DNA of 5,217 bases, taken from Vampirovibrionales bacterium (GTDB taxonomy: Bacteria; Cyanobacteriota; Vampirovibrionia; Vampirovibrionales; JAJTHC01). The notes beneath the pieces were generated by a model. It made no database searches, was not told the DNA's origin, and saw only the letters and a program-made list of their open reading frames with translations. This document shows positions 1 through 5,110 of this stretch, piece by piece. Position numbers and translations under genes: made by a program. Location: positions 1-5,217 of the forward strand of contig JAJTHC010000220.1 in assembly GCA_021299615.1 (NCBI GenBank), written 5' to 3'. Position 1 is the first letter of the stretch, and each line of letters opens with the position of its first letter.

Positions 1-17
1 AGTTTCAAGGCGTTCAT
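1..17 (-). CDS. 5' end of an unidentified gene running off the left edge
   Basis: An ATG at 17-15 opens a frame encoding Met-Asn-Ala-Leu-Lys before the window ends. It is preceded by a purine-rich ribosome binding site (AAAAAAGGA at 33-25, 7 bases from the ATG). About 33 bases above the start codon is a sigma70-like promoter with correct spacing. The combination of promoter, ribosome binding site and ATG in the right order on the strand used by every other gene is the only support. Five codons cannot identify a product, so no function is proposed. The gene probably has its own transcript, separate from sod. Confidence 0.45.
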
Positions 18-49
18 CGGCGTGTCCTTTTTTGTTGGGGTATTGCTTT

Positions 50-78
50 ATTTTAGCAAGCCCACCGCTCCCTGTAAA
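50..78 (-). promoter_or_regulatory. sigma70-like promoter for the gene at the left edge
   Basis: On the minus strand TTTACA (78-73) and TAAAAT (55-50) are separated by 17 bases, and each hexamer matches its consensus at 5 of 6 positions. Transcription would begin near position 43 and give a leader of about 25 bases containing the ribosome binding site at 33-25. The region is AT-rich, so a chance match is possible, but the agreement with the downstream start codon supports it. Confidence 0.45.
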
Positions 79-93
79 GCAAGGCTTTTTCCT

Positions 94-124
94 GTTCCCT
101 CTCTTTACGGGAAGGGGGTAGAAC
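94..124. repeat. REP-like palindromic repeat, copy 1
   Basis: An imperfect palindrome with outer GTTC (94-97) and GAAC (121-124) arms and C/T-rich and G-rich halves around TTTACG. The inner TTCCC (95-99) and GGGAA (109-113) also form a perfect 5-bp stem. The layout, CCCTCTC then a short TA-containing centre then a G-rich arm then GAAC, is shared with two other repeats in this window (4473-4495 and 4572-4595). It begins 6 bases past the sod stop codon, a usual place for such elements, and may form a 3'-end hairpin on the sod mRNA. There is no U-tract directly after it on the minus strand, so it is not a textbook terminator. Confidence 0.5.
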
Positions 125-129
125 GTTTT

Positions 130-900
130 CTATACGAAAGATAGACGAGCTTCGACAACCGTCCAGTCAATTTGCTTCCAAAGGGCATTGAGGTAGCTTG
201 CTCGATCCGTGCCGTAATCAATGAGATAGGCATGCTCATACACATCCACCACCAAAACAGGTTTTACCCCCACGGGCGAAAACATATGATGGCTGTCTAA
301 ACCGTAAAAACTCAAGTGCTTATAACGTGGGCAATAGCCTAGAATCGCCCACCCCCGCATCGCTTTAGCAGACGCCACTAATTGAGCTTGAAAGGCTTCA
401 ATAGAACCAAAATGCTGATTTAACAAAGATTTTAAATAGGAACTCATGGGTTTAGCGTCTGGCGTTAGAATACCAAAGTATTCTTCATGCAACAAAACAC
501 CATTCAAGGCAAAACTTTCTTCTACCAAGAGTTCCCGAAAAGGATGATAGGTCGCATTTACGTTGGCGAGCTGTTCGGGAGTGAAGGCTTTAATCTCTTG
601 GCTAATGCTTTGATACTTTTTTACATAGCCTTCATAAAGCCTTAAGTGGGCTTGAATCTGCTTGGCACTCAAGCCTTCAATCCCCTGTTCAATCAAGGGG
701 AAACGCTTAGCCACGCCTAATTCAGACTCAGCTTTTATACAAGCGTCCTGCTTGGTAGCTTCTGCCCCTTGGGCAAGCGAACCCAAACCACTAGAAGCCA
801 GCAATAGACTAGAAAGCCCTGCCCCTGCTAGTTTAAAAAAATCACGACGATTAAGGGGGGTTTCTTCTGTAGAGTGTTCGAATAATGGTGAACTGGGCAT
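130..900 (-). CDS. Fe/Mn-family superoxide dismutase, Tat-exported
   Basis: This 256-residue protein should convert superoxide to oxygen and hydrogen peroxide outside the cytoplasm. The N-terminus carries a twin-arginine export signal, NRRDFFK at residues 17-23, then a hydrophobic stretch to about residue 43 and a possible AEA cleavage site ending at residue 48. The mature part aligns with Fe/Mn superoxide dismutases: metal ligands are His85 (QAHLRLYEGY), His138 (LLHEEYF), Asp219 and His223 (DVYEHAY). The site of the Fe-enzyme glutamine, four residues before the second ligand, is Gly134. A His pair (204-205, LDSHHMF) lies where Mn enzymes have their glutamine, so this looks like the His-type variant seen in mycobacterial and some archaeal enzymes. 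Metal preference cannot be called from sequence, so no symbol is given. The start is supported by AGAAGGAA at 917-910 and a promoter at 927-954. The mature region is of normal family length. Confidence 0.93.
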   Translation of the reverse strand: MPSSPLFEHSTEETPLNRRDFFKLAGAGLSSLLLASSGLGSLAQGAEATKQDACIKAESELGVAKRFPLIEQGIEGLSAKQIQAHLRLYEGYVKKYQSISQEIKAFTPEQLANVNATYHPFRELLVEESFALNGVLLHEEYFGILTPDAKPMSSYLKSLLNQHFGSIEAFQAQLVASAKAMRGWAILGYCPRYKHLSFYGLDSHHMFSPVGVKPVLVVDVYEHAYLIDYGTDRASYLNALWKQIDWTVVEARLSFV

Positions 901-909
901 AATTATTGT

Positions 910-917
910 TCCTTCTA
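910..917 (-). promoter_or_regulatory. ribosome binding site of sod
   Basis: AGAAGGAA on the minus strand, with the GGA core 9 bases before the ATG at 900-898. It fixes this ATG, and hence the complete Tat signal, as the start. Confidence 0.7.
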
Positions 918-926
918 TGAGATATT

Positions 927-954
927 ATTATATCGGGTATGGTATGAATGGCAA
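927..954 (-). promoter_or_regulatory. sigma70-like promoter of sod
   Basis: TTGCCA (954-949) and a perfect TATAAT (932-927) are separated by 16 bases on the minus strand. Predicted transcription starts near position 920 and gives a leader of about 20 bases with the ribosome binding site inside it. It sits entirely within the 70-base gap between murJ and sod, so sod can be expressed independently. No redox-regulator operator was recognised around it. Confidence 0.6.
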
Positions 955-970
955 AAACTAGTCCAATTGT

Positions 971-2629
971 CTAAGTTCCCCTTTTGAAAAACTTTTGCTT
1001 CAATCGTTGCATGACTTCCCCGACCTCTTCGATGCCTAAAAGATGACACGCCCCGACATAAAGCCCTCCCCCGATGCCGAGGGTGAGTAAGCTAATCCAC
1101 ACCGCTTTGGCAAAGGCGATCGATTGAAGTAGGTCAGGCAAGTAGACAAAGCTCCGTTGGGCGACATAGAGCATCCCCAGCATGGGTACAGATGCCAGCG
1201 TCAACTTGCCCAAGGTCAAGGCTAATGCCTTGACAGGCAACTGCTTAAAATGCCTACGATGCAATAAAATCGACAAGGCAATCAAATTAAAGACGGTAAT
1301 CAAGGTAATCGATGCCGTAATACCAGCCACACCCATTTTTAGCTTGACGATGAAAATGTAATTCATCACCGCTTTTAAGGCAATGGCGATTAAACCCATC
1401 AGCATCGGCGTTTTAGAATCTTGATAGGCGTAAAAGACTCGAGTCACCGTGTCTCGAGCGAAATAGGGAATAATCTGTAAGCTTTGCCACGCAATGGCAA
1501 CCGCAAGCAAGCTCGCATCGTCACCACCAAAATTGCCGTGCGAAAACAAGGATTCAATAAACGGTAACGGAGCCAAGCCCAAAATGAGCATCATCGGCAA
1601 GGACAAAAACCACAACCCCCCAACGCCTTTGACCAAAAGCGATGCCAAGCCGTCTGGATTTTTGGTGTTGACGAGTTCCACCAATCGAGGAAACAACGGC
1701 ACCAATAACGCCGTTTGCAAAACGCCCAAAGGCAGTTGGATCAAACGGTTTGAAAACACCACCGCCGACCACGCCCCTTCAGGTAGATCGGCGACAAAGA
1801 ACATATCCACATAAATCATCAACTGCCCCATGGTGGAACCCAAAACAGCAGGCCAAAGCAGGTGATACCATGCTTTCGCTTCAGGCGACTGCCATTCTTT
1901 CAAGCGAGGCATAAAAGAAAAGCCCTTGCCGAAAAACTCAGGCAATTGCAAAACCCATTGCAAAACCGCTCCCAATAAAGATGCCCATGCGAGGACTAGC
2001 CCAGTTTCATCTGCCCCAAACAGCACGAGAGCGAGCATCATCACCACACTCATCACCACAGGCGAAAGAGCGGGCCATACATAGACGTGGAGCATATTTA
2101 AGGCGCCGTATAGAAAGCCCACCAGCCCTCCAATTAAGATAATCGGCGACATGATTTGGAGTTGTTGACTGGCTAAATCCACCAGTTCAGGTTTGGCACC
2201 ATTGCCCAAAATCAGCGACATAATCGGGTGAGCAAACACGTAAACCAACACACTCAAAATCGCAAAAACAAGCCCTGTGAGTGTCGTCAACGTACTAGCG
2301 AGTTGTTTGGCTTTTTCAGAAGGCACGATCTTACCCTGTGGATTCTTTTCAAGCAAGGAAGTGAAAATACTGACGGTTGCGGTATGAAACGGCCCACCCA
2401 AACCCCCGAGCAAAATCAGCGAAAACTGAGGCAATTGAAAGGCGGCGAAATAGGCGTCGCTCATCAAGCTAAAGCCGTAATGTTGAGCAATCATCACGTC
2501 ACGAGCAAAGCCCGCCAGTTTGGACAAGAGCAACAAAATCGCCATGAATCCTGCGGCTTTCAGCAGGCTTCCTTGTGGGTTCGATGGTGGCGTTGGAGAA
2601 GGTGAATTAGAAAGTGAAGCATCCGTCAT
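971..2629 (-). CDS. murJ: MurJ, lipid II flippase (MviN family), cyanobacterial type
   Basis: This 552-residue inner-membrane protein should move lipid II, the peptidoglycan precursor, across the membrane for cell-wall synthesis. The length and about 14 hydrophobic segments fit the MOP-superfamily flippase fold. Family signatures are LSKLAGFARD at 35-44 (end of helix 1, with conserved Arg43-Asp44), SDAYFAAFQLP at 57-67, YVDMFFVADLPEG at 273-285, SNRLIQLPLG at 293-302 with the conserved Arg295, LVPLFPRL at 309-316, and ARDTVTRVFYAYQDSKTP at 391-408. The segment LLGGLGGPF at 73-81 replaces the Arg52/Glu57 region of the E. coli protein, a pattern I recall from cyanobacterial MurJ. Residues 1-20 are a Ser/Pro-rich cytosolic tail. 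The next Met (29) falls inside helix 1, so the first ATG is preferred. The start shares its A with the cca stop (TAATG) and has only a weak ribosome binding site, which implies coupled translation. Confidence 0.95.
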   Translation of the reverse strand: MTDASLSNSPSPTPPSNPQGSLLKAAGFMAILLLLSKLAGFARDVMIAQHYGFSLMSDAYFAAFQLPQFSLILLGGLGGPFHTATVSIFTSLLEKNPQGKIVPSEKAKQLASTLTTLTGLVFAILSVLVYVFAHPIMSLILGNGAKPELVDLASQQLQIMSPIILIGGLVGFLYGALNMLHVYVWPALSPVVMSVVMMLALVLFGADETGLVLAWASLLGAVLQWVLQLPEFFGKGFSFMPRLKEWQSPEAKAWYHLLWPAVLGSTMGQLMIYVDMFFVADLPEGAWSAVVFSNRLIQLPLGVLQTALLVPLFPRLVELVNTKNPDGLASLLVKGVGGLWFLSLPMMLILGLAPLPFIESLFSHGNFGGDDASLLAVAIAWQSLQIIPYFARDTVTRVFYAYQDSKTPMLMGLIAIALKAVMNYIFIVKLKMGVAGITASITLITVFNLIALSILLHRRHFKQLPVKALALTLGKLTLASVPMLGMLYVAQRSFVYLPDLLQSIAFAKAVWISLLTLGIGGGLYVGACHLLGIEEVGEVMQRLKQKFFKRGT

Positions 2630-2631
2630 TA
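2627..2631 (-). promoter_or_regulatory. TAATG stop-start overlap coupling cca and murJ
   Basis: The TAA stop of the upstream gene (2631-2629) and the ATG of murJ (2629-2627) share one base. The bases just above contain GGGAACCCCC and no strong Shine-Dalgarno sequence, so ribosomes that finish the first gene probably restart here. This supports a two-gene operon. Confidence 0.65.
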
Positions 2632-4416
2632 GGGGGTTCCCATTTCTTTTAAGAACTCTTCCACATAGGCGATTTCATCGGCACGATTTTGAACCTGCCC
2701 CGTAATACGAGCCATCCGCAAGCGTTTCAAGCACTTGCCTATACTTTCACCCTTCGGCAAGCCCAAGTCAATCAAGTCATCGCCTGTTAAATCAGGTTTT
2801 AAGTCACGCCAACGCTTCAAATAACGGGTCAACGGTTCAAGCCACGCCTTGGCGTTGTCTTGCTGTAAGACATAGGCAATCAAGGCGATAGATTCATAGG
2901 CGTCAAAGGCATTGCAGAGCTGTAAGGCGGATGCATCCAAATCGAGGGCTTTAAGGGGTTGAGTGCTTAAAAGCTTGTTGTAGTCGGCGAGAATATCTTT
3001 ACACGCTCGCGTGAGTTCAAGGCGAATCATCAGCTTTTGACTCAATGCCACTTGCCCACGCAAGGGAGCCAACATATAGCAGAGGTAAATATACCACAAC
3101 GCCCGTTCATTACAGGTGTCAGGATCCAGCGGGTCGCAGTAAGGGGATTCGACCTGAAAGACGTCTTGCAAGTTGTTTTGGACATCCGCCCAAAGATGTT
3201 GCAATTGCATCATGCTTTCAGAAATGGTTCGACGGGCTTCAAAGCTTAAATGCAGTGGTTGCGTGCTTTCCGATTCATCCAAGAAGGTCATCATAAACAG
3301 CTTGATGCCTTGCATGCCAAAAAACTGATTAAATAAGTCGTGCTTGAGTTTAGACGGCGGCAAGGACATCCATTCTTTCAGGGATTCCTTGATTCTGGCA
3401 CCGCCTCCCTTGTAGCAAGTTAAATGTAAGGCTCCTAAGGCTTCTTGCATGAGCCATTGGGTTTGGGGCGAAAGCTGAAAGTTGAGGCGATTGGCAAACT
3501 TAAACGCTCGTAGGATACGAGAGGGATCTTCAAAGAAGGTTGCCCCAGTCAATACATGGATGCGTCGTGCTTCTAGGTCTTGTAAAGCGTTGACGTAATC
3601 GTAAAGCATGCCCACATCATGAATCGCCAAGCCTAGCGTGTTGATGCTAAAATCTCGACGGCGGATGTCTTCATACAACGGCACGCCTCGCTTGGTGACG
3701 GTCGGCAATGCCCCACAATACGGATACACCTCTTGTCGGGTGGATGCCATATCCAACATCACCAAGTCTTTATATTGTAGTTTCGCCGTGCCAAATTCGG
3801 CATAGACTTCTTCAATACGAAAGTTGCGTGATTGTGAATCCACCGCTTGAGCCGCCTTGTCGCCTTGCCCTTCCACCGTAATATCCACATCACGAATGAG
3901 CATCTTACGGTCTTCGGTGAGGATGAGATCCCGAGCCACCCCGCCGATGAGATATCCCTGTAGCTGAAAACGTTTAAACAAGGATTGCAATTCATACAAG
4001 GCGGCAATAAACTTCACAGGAAACAGCACACTCAATTGTTGTTTCATATCAAACTCATGTTTGTGATGCGATTCCTTCAAGTATGTTTCGTTCAAAAGCA
4101 AGGCAGGAAAGACGTCTTGCACAAAGTTTTGGGTGGGTTGGTACGGCACGCTAATGACTCGGACAGGCAGATGCCCCAACTGCATCGATGCCATACGATC
4201 CAAATCCGCACGAAAGACCACGAATAAAAAGCCGTCTTTCAGCAAGTTTTCCGCAGAAGCCACAGGGTTAAGATCCACAGGGGCGTAAAAGAAGGCGGTA
4301 CTTTCGGCTTGAAAGCGAGCCAAAGCCTCTTCAATCGATGTCTGAGCATCGAGCGTCCATGGGGCGGTTTGTATGAGGGACGGCTTCTTTTTTTTTGGGG
4401 GGTCGGGGTTAGGCAT
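2629..4416 (-). CDS. cca: tRNA nucleotidyltransferase (CCA- or A-adding), class II
   Basis: The 595-residue enzyme should add or repair the 3'-terminal CCA, or only its A, of tRNA in the cytosol. Core motifs are IGGVARD at 157-163, RDVDITVEG at 175-183 with catalytic Asp176 and Asp178, FGTAKL at 208-213, ALPTV at 236-240, EDIRRRDFSINTL at 249-261, and the nucleotide-template motif FEDPSRILRA at 295-304 (Glu296, Asp297, Arg300). GDDLIDLGLPKG at 545-556 marks the C-terminal tRNA-binding part. Ordinary enzymes have about 400 residues. This one has about 150 before the core. Residues 65-90 (FRADLDRM...LGHLPVRVISV) resemble the CBS module of the long A-adding and CC-adding enzymes known from cyanobacteria, Deinococcus and Aquifex, but the DHH domain usual in the longest of these is absent. 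An in-frame TGA lies three codons above the ATG, so the frame cannot extend upstream. Codons 6-11 contain C6 and A9 runs. CCA versus A-adding specificity is not settled. Confidence 0.92.
   Translation of the reverse strand: MPNPDPPKKKKPSLIQTAPWTLDAQTSIEEALARFQAESTAFFYAPVDLNPVASAENLLKDGFLFVVFRADLDRMASMQLGHLPVRVISVPYQPTQNFVQDVFPALLLNETYLKESHHKHEFDMKQQLSVLFPVKFIAALYELQSLFKRFQLQGYLIGGVARDLILTEDRKMLIRDVDITVEGQGDKAAQAVDSQSRNFRIEEVYAEFGTAKLQYKDLVMLDMASTRQEVYPYCGALPTVTKRGVPLYEDIRRRDFSINTLGLAIHDVGMLYDYVNALQDLEARRIHVLTGATFFEDPSRILRAFKFANRLNFQLSPQTQWLMQEALGALHLTCYKGGGARIKESLKEWMSLPPSKLKHDLFNQFFGMQGIKLFMMTFLDESESTQPLHLSFEARRTISESMMQLQHLWADVQNNLQDVFQVESPYCDPLDPDTCNERALWYIYLCYMLAPLRGQVALSQKLMIRLELTRACKDILADYNKLLSTQPLKALDLDASALQLCNAFDAYESIALIAYVLQQDNAKAWLEPLTRYLKRWRDLKPDLTGDDLIDLGLPKGESIGKCLKRLRMARITGQVQNRADEIAYVEEFLKEMGTP
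4388..4402 (-). repeat. C6-A9 homopolymer tract near the cca start
   Basis: On the minus strand six C (4402-4397) run directly into nine A (4396-4388) within codons 5-10 of the nucleotidyltransferase gene, encoding Pro-Pro-Lys-Lys-Lys. Such tracts are prone to slippage in replication, transcription and sequencing. A single-base change would remove the gene product after about ten residues. Confidence 0.7.
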
Positions 4417-4441
4417 GTGAACTCACTATTTTTTCTTACTA

Positions 4442-4521
4442 GGAAGCTCCACGAAAGTCTTTTTGCTTTGTTCCTCCTCCCTAAGGGAGAGGGAGTCGAG
4501 ACACTTTCGTAAAGCTTTTCC
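4442..4521. repeat. REP-like palindromic repeat, copy 2, inside an inverted repeat
   Basis: The core at 4473-4495 is a C/T-rich arm, CTAAG centre and G/A-rich arm, with TCCC (4478-4481) pairing with GGGA (4485-4488). Around it, ACGAAAGT (4451-4458) and ACTTTCGT (4503-4510) form a perfect 8-bp outer inverted repeat. With two mismatches and a two-base gap, this extends outwards through AGCT to GGA/TCC at 4442 and 4521. The whole could fold as a cruciform or an mRNA stem-loop in the leader of cca. Confidence 0.5.
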
Positions 4522-4530
4522 ATTCTATCA
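4522..4530 (-). promoter_or_regulatory. candidate extended -10 promoter for cca-murJ
   Basis: TGATAGAAT on the minus strand combines the extended-minus-ten TG with TAGAAT, which matches the consensus at 5 of 6 positions. No convincing -35 box lies at the right distance (ACTAGA at 4550-4545). The resulting leader, from about position 4515 to 4417, would be near 100 bases and include the copy 2 hairpin. This is tentative because the region is AT-rich. Confidence 0.3.
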
Positions 4531-4571
4531 GAAAAAAAGGAAGGTCTAGTGTTTTAAAGAATATTCCTGTC

Positions 4572-4617
4572 CCCTCTCCTAATTTTAGGAGAGGGAAGAG
4601 AACGTCGCTAGACGTTC
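4572..4617. repeat. REP-like palindromic repeat, copy 3, with a second tandem hairpin
   Basis: CCCTCTCCTA (4572-4581) and TAGGAGAGGG (4586-4595) form a perfect 10-bp stem with a 4-base loop. Four bases later GAACGTC (4600-4606) and GACGTTC (4611-4617) form a perfect 7-bp stem around GCTA. This is the cleanest of three related repeats in the window. It is followed by GAGGGTGAGGTTAA, and the MITE-like element begins 17 bases after the second hairpin. There is no U-tract on either side, so it is not a classical terminator. Confidence 0.65.
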
Positions 4618-4634
4618 GAGGGTGAGGTTAAACC

Positions 4635-4786
4635 TTATACCAATTAAACGATTAAATAGCGTCTGGCGTCTTCGTTGTCGCTAGGATTCTCGATGTGCTT
4701 ATGTACGTTTGTGTACACCTCGCCCATCTGCGAGTCTAGGCTCCTAGAATCCACCTATACGCTATTCAATCGTTTAAATGGTATAA
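4635..4786. mobile_element. 152-bp MITE-like palindromic element
   Basis: The ends are 28-bp terminal inverted repeats, 4635-4662 and 4759-4786, that match at 26 of 28 positions. They start TTATACC and end GGTATAA. AACC is present directly outside both ends (4631-4634 and 4787-4790), which fits a 4-bp target duplication; a TA duplication inside the TTATACC end is the other reading. The interior is itself nested: GGATTCT (4684-4690) pairs with AGAATCC (4746-4752), and CGATGTG (4691-4697) pairs with CACCTCG (4716-4722) at 6 of 7. The interior has no transposase frame, so movement would need a transposase supplied elsewhere. The family was not recognised. Confidence 0.6.
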
Positions 4787-4790
4787 AACC

Positions 4791-4937
4791 GAAGTTCAAG
4801 CTCAAAAACCAGAAGCTAAAAAAGATTCTGCCACAGTGGCGGTTAAGGCTGATACAAAAGCAGCTCCAGCGGCAGCGACGGCTCTAGCAGCGACAGCCTC
4901 TGCTGGAGGAAAAAATAGAAAAAGAGTGATTCTTTAA
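4791..4937 (+). pseudogene. Ala/Lys-rich 3' gene remnant without a start
   Basis: The frame beginning GAA at 4791 encodes 48 residues, from EVQAQKPEAKKDSATV through an Ala/Pro/Thr-rich stretch to GGKNRKRVIL and a TAA at 4935-4937. Upstream the frame stays open only into the MITE-like element (stop at 4737-4739) and no ATG exists; a GTG at 4836 has no ribosome binding site. Codon use is strongly coding-like, with GCA/GCT/GCG alternation and a biased residue composition unlike the flanking AT-rich DNA. The stop sits directly before a hairpin terminator. I read it as the surviving C-terminal tail of a gene lost by repeat insertion. Basic Ala-rich tails occur in DNA- or RNA-binding and cell-envelope proteins, so no function is assigned. 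It may instead be a chance open frame. Confidence 0.4.
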
Positions 4938-4980
4938 AAAACGGCTTTGGGGAAACCCTGCGGTATCTCAAAAGCCGTTT
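4936..4980 (-). terminator. intrinsic terminator of uvrA, probably bidirectional
   Basis: AAACGGCTTT (4939-4948) and AAAGCCGTTT (4971-4980) form a perfect 10-bp stem, and the loop contains a small GGG-AAA-CCC hairpin (4950-4958). On the minus strand the stem runs into a six-T tract (4941-4936), the classic layout for stopping transcription that comes from uvrA. On the plus strand it lies directly after the TAA of the gene remnant, but the trailing T-tract is short (TTTCATATA), so termination that way would be weaker. Confidence 0.7.
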
Positions 4981-5110
4981 CATATAGCCTTTACCTTTTT
5001 TGTGTTCAAGTTCAAAAACGTGAGGATCCACCCGTTGGATGTACCGTCTTTATCTGAAATCAACAATAAGGTATAGCTAAGCCTCTAATTTTATGAACAG
5101 TTATATTTCA

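Larger units (their letters stand above)
4417..5110. other. gene-poor, repeat-filled interval between uvrA and cca
   Basis: About 0.7 kb with no complete gene that I can defend. From left to right it holds the short cca leader, a REP-like hairpin inside an imperfect inverted repeat (4442-4521), a candidate cca promoter (4522-4530), a second REP-like repeat with a tandem hairpin (4572-4617), a 152-bp MITE-like element (4635-4786), a plus-strand gene remnant (4791-4937), and a bidirectional terminator (4936-4980). The last 130 bases before the uvrA stop are AT-rich, with only a 5-bp ATCCA/TGGAT hairpin at 5026-5040. Confidence 0.7.

Noticed and set aside
76..90. AAAGC-AAG-GCTTT hairpin followed by T's
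   Set aside because: A 5-bp stem with a 3-base loop is too weak to call a terminator, and it overlaps the -35 box of the left-edge promoter.
662..961. 99-residue plus-strand open frame
   Set aside because: It is antisense to the 5' part of sod and covers that gene's promoter. It has no family resemblance, so it is a shadow of the sod reading frame.
4239..4523. 94-residue minus-strand open frame crossing the cca start
   Set aside because: It starts inside repeat DNA, overlaps the real gene in another frame and has no recognisable motif. It would matter only if slippage at the A9 tract were shown.
4675..4887. 70-residue plus-strand open frame starting within the MITE-like element
   Set aside because: It has no ribosome binding site and runs out of frame with the coding-like Ala/Lys-rich frame. 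Its composition looks random.
4843..5031. 62-residue minus-strand open frame after uvrA
   Set aside because: It reads through the terminator hairpin and antisense to the gene remnant. The internal ATG with a purine-rich lead is best explained by A-rich DNA.
5020..5040. ATCCA/TGGAT hairpin followed by CCTCACGTTTTT on the minus strand
   Set aside because: The stem is only 5 bp and the T-tract starts too far away. The hairpin at 4936-4980 is a much better terminator for uvrA.
4417..5110. Possible CRISPR array, tRNA or riboswitch in the gene-poor interval
   Set aside because: There are no regularly spaced direct repeats, no cloverleaf with CCA or T-loop, and no known riboswitch core. The repeats present are inverted, not interspersed arrays.
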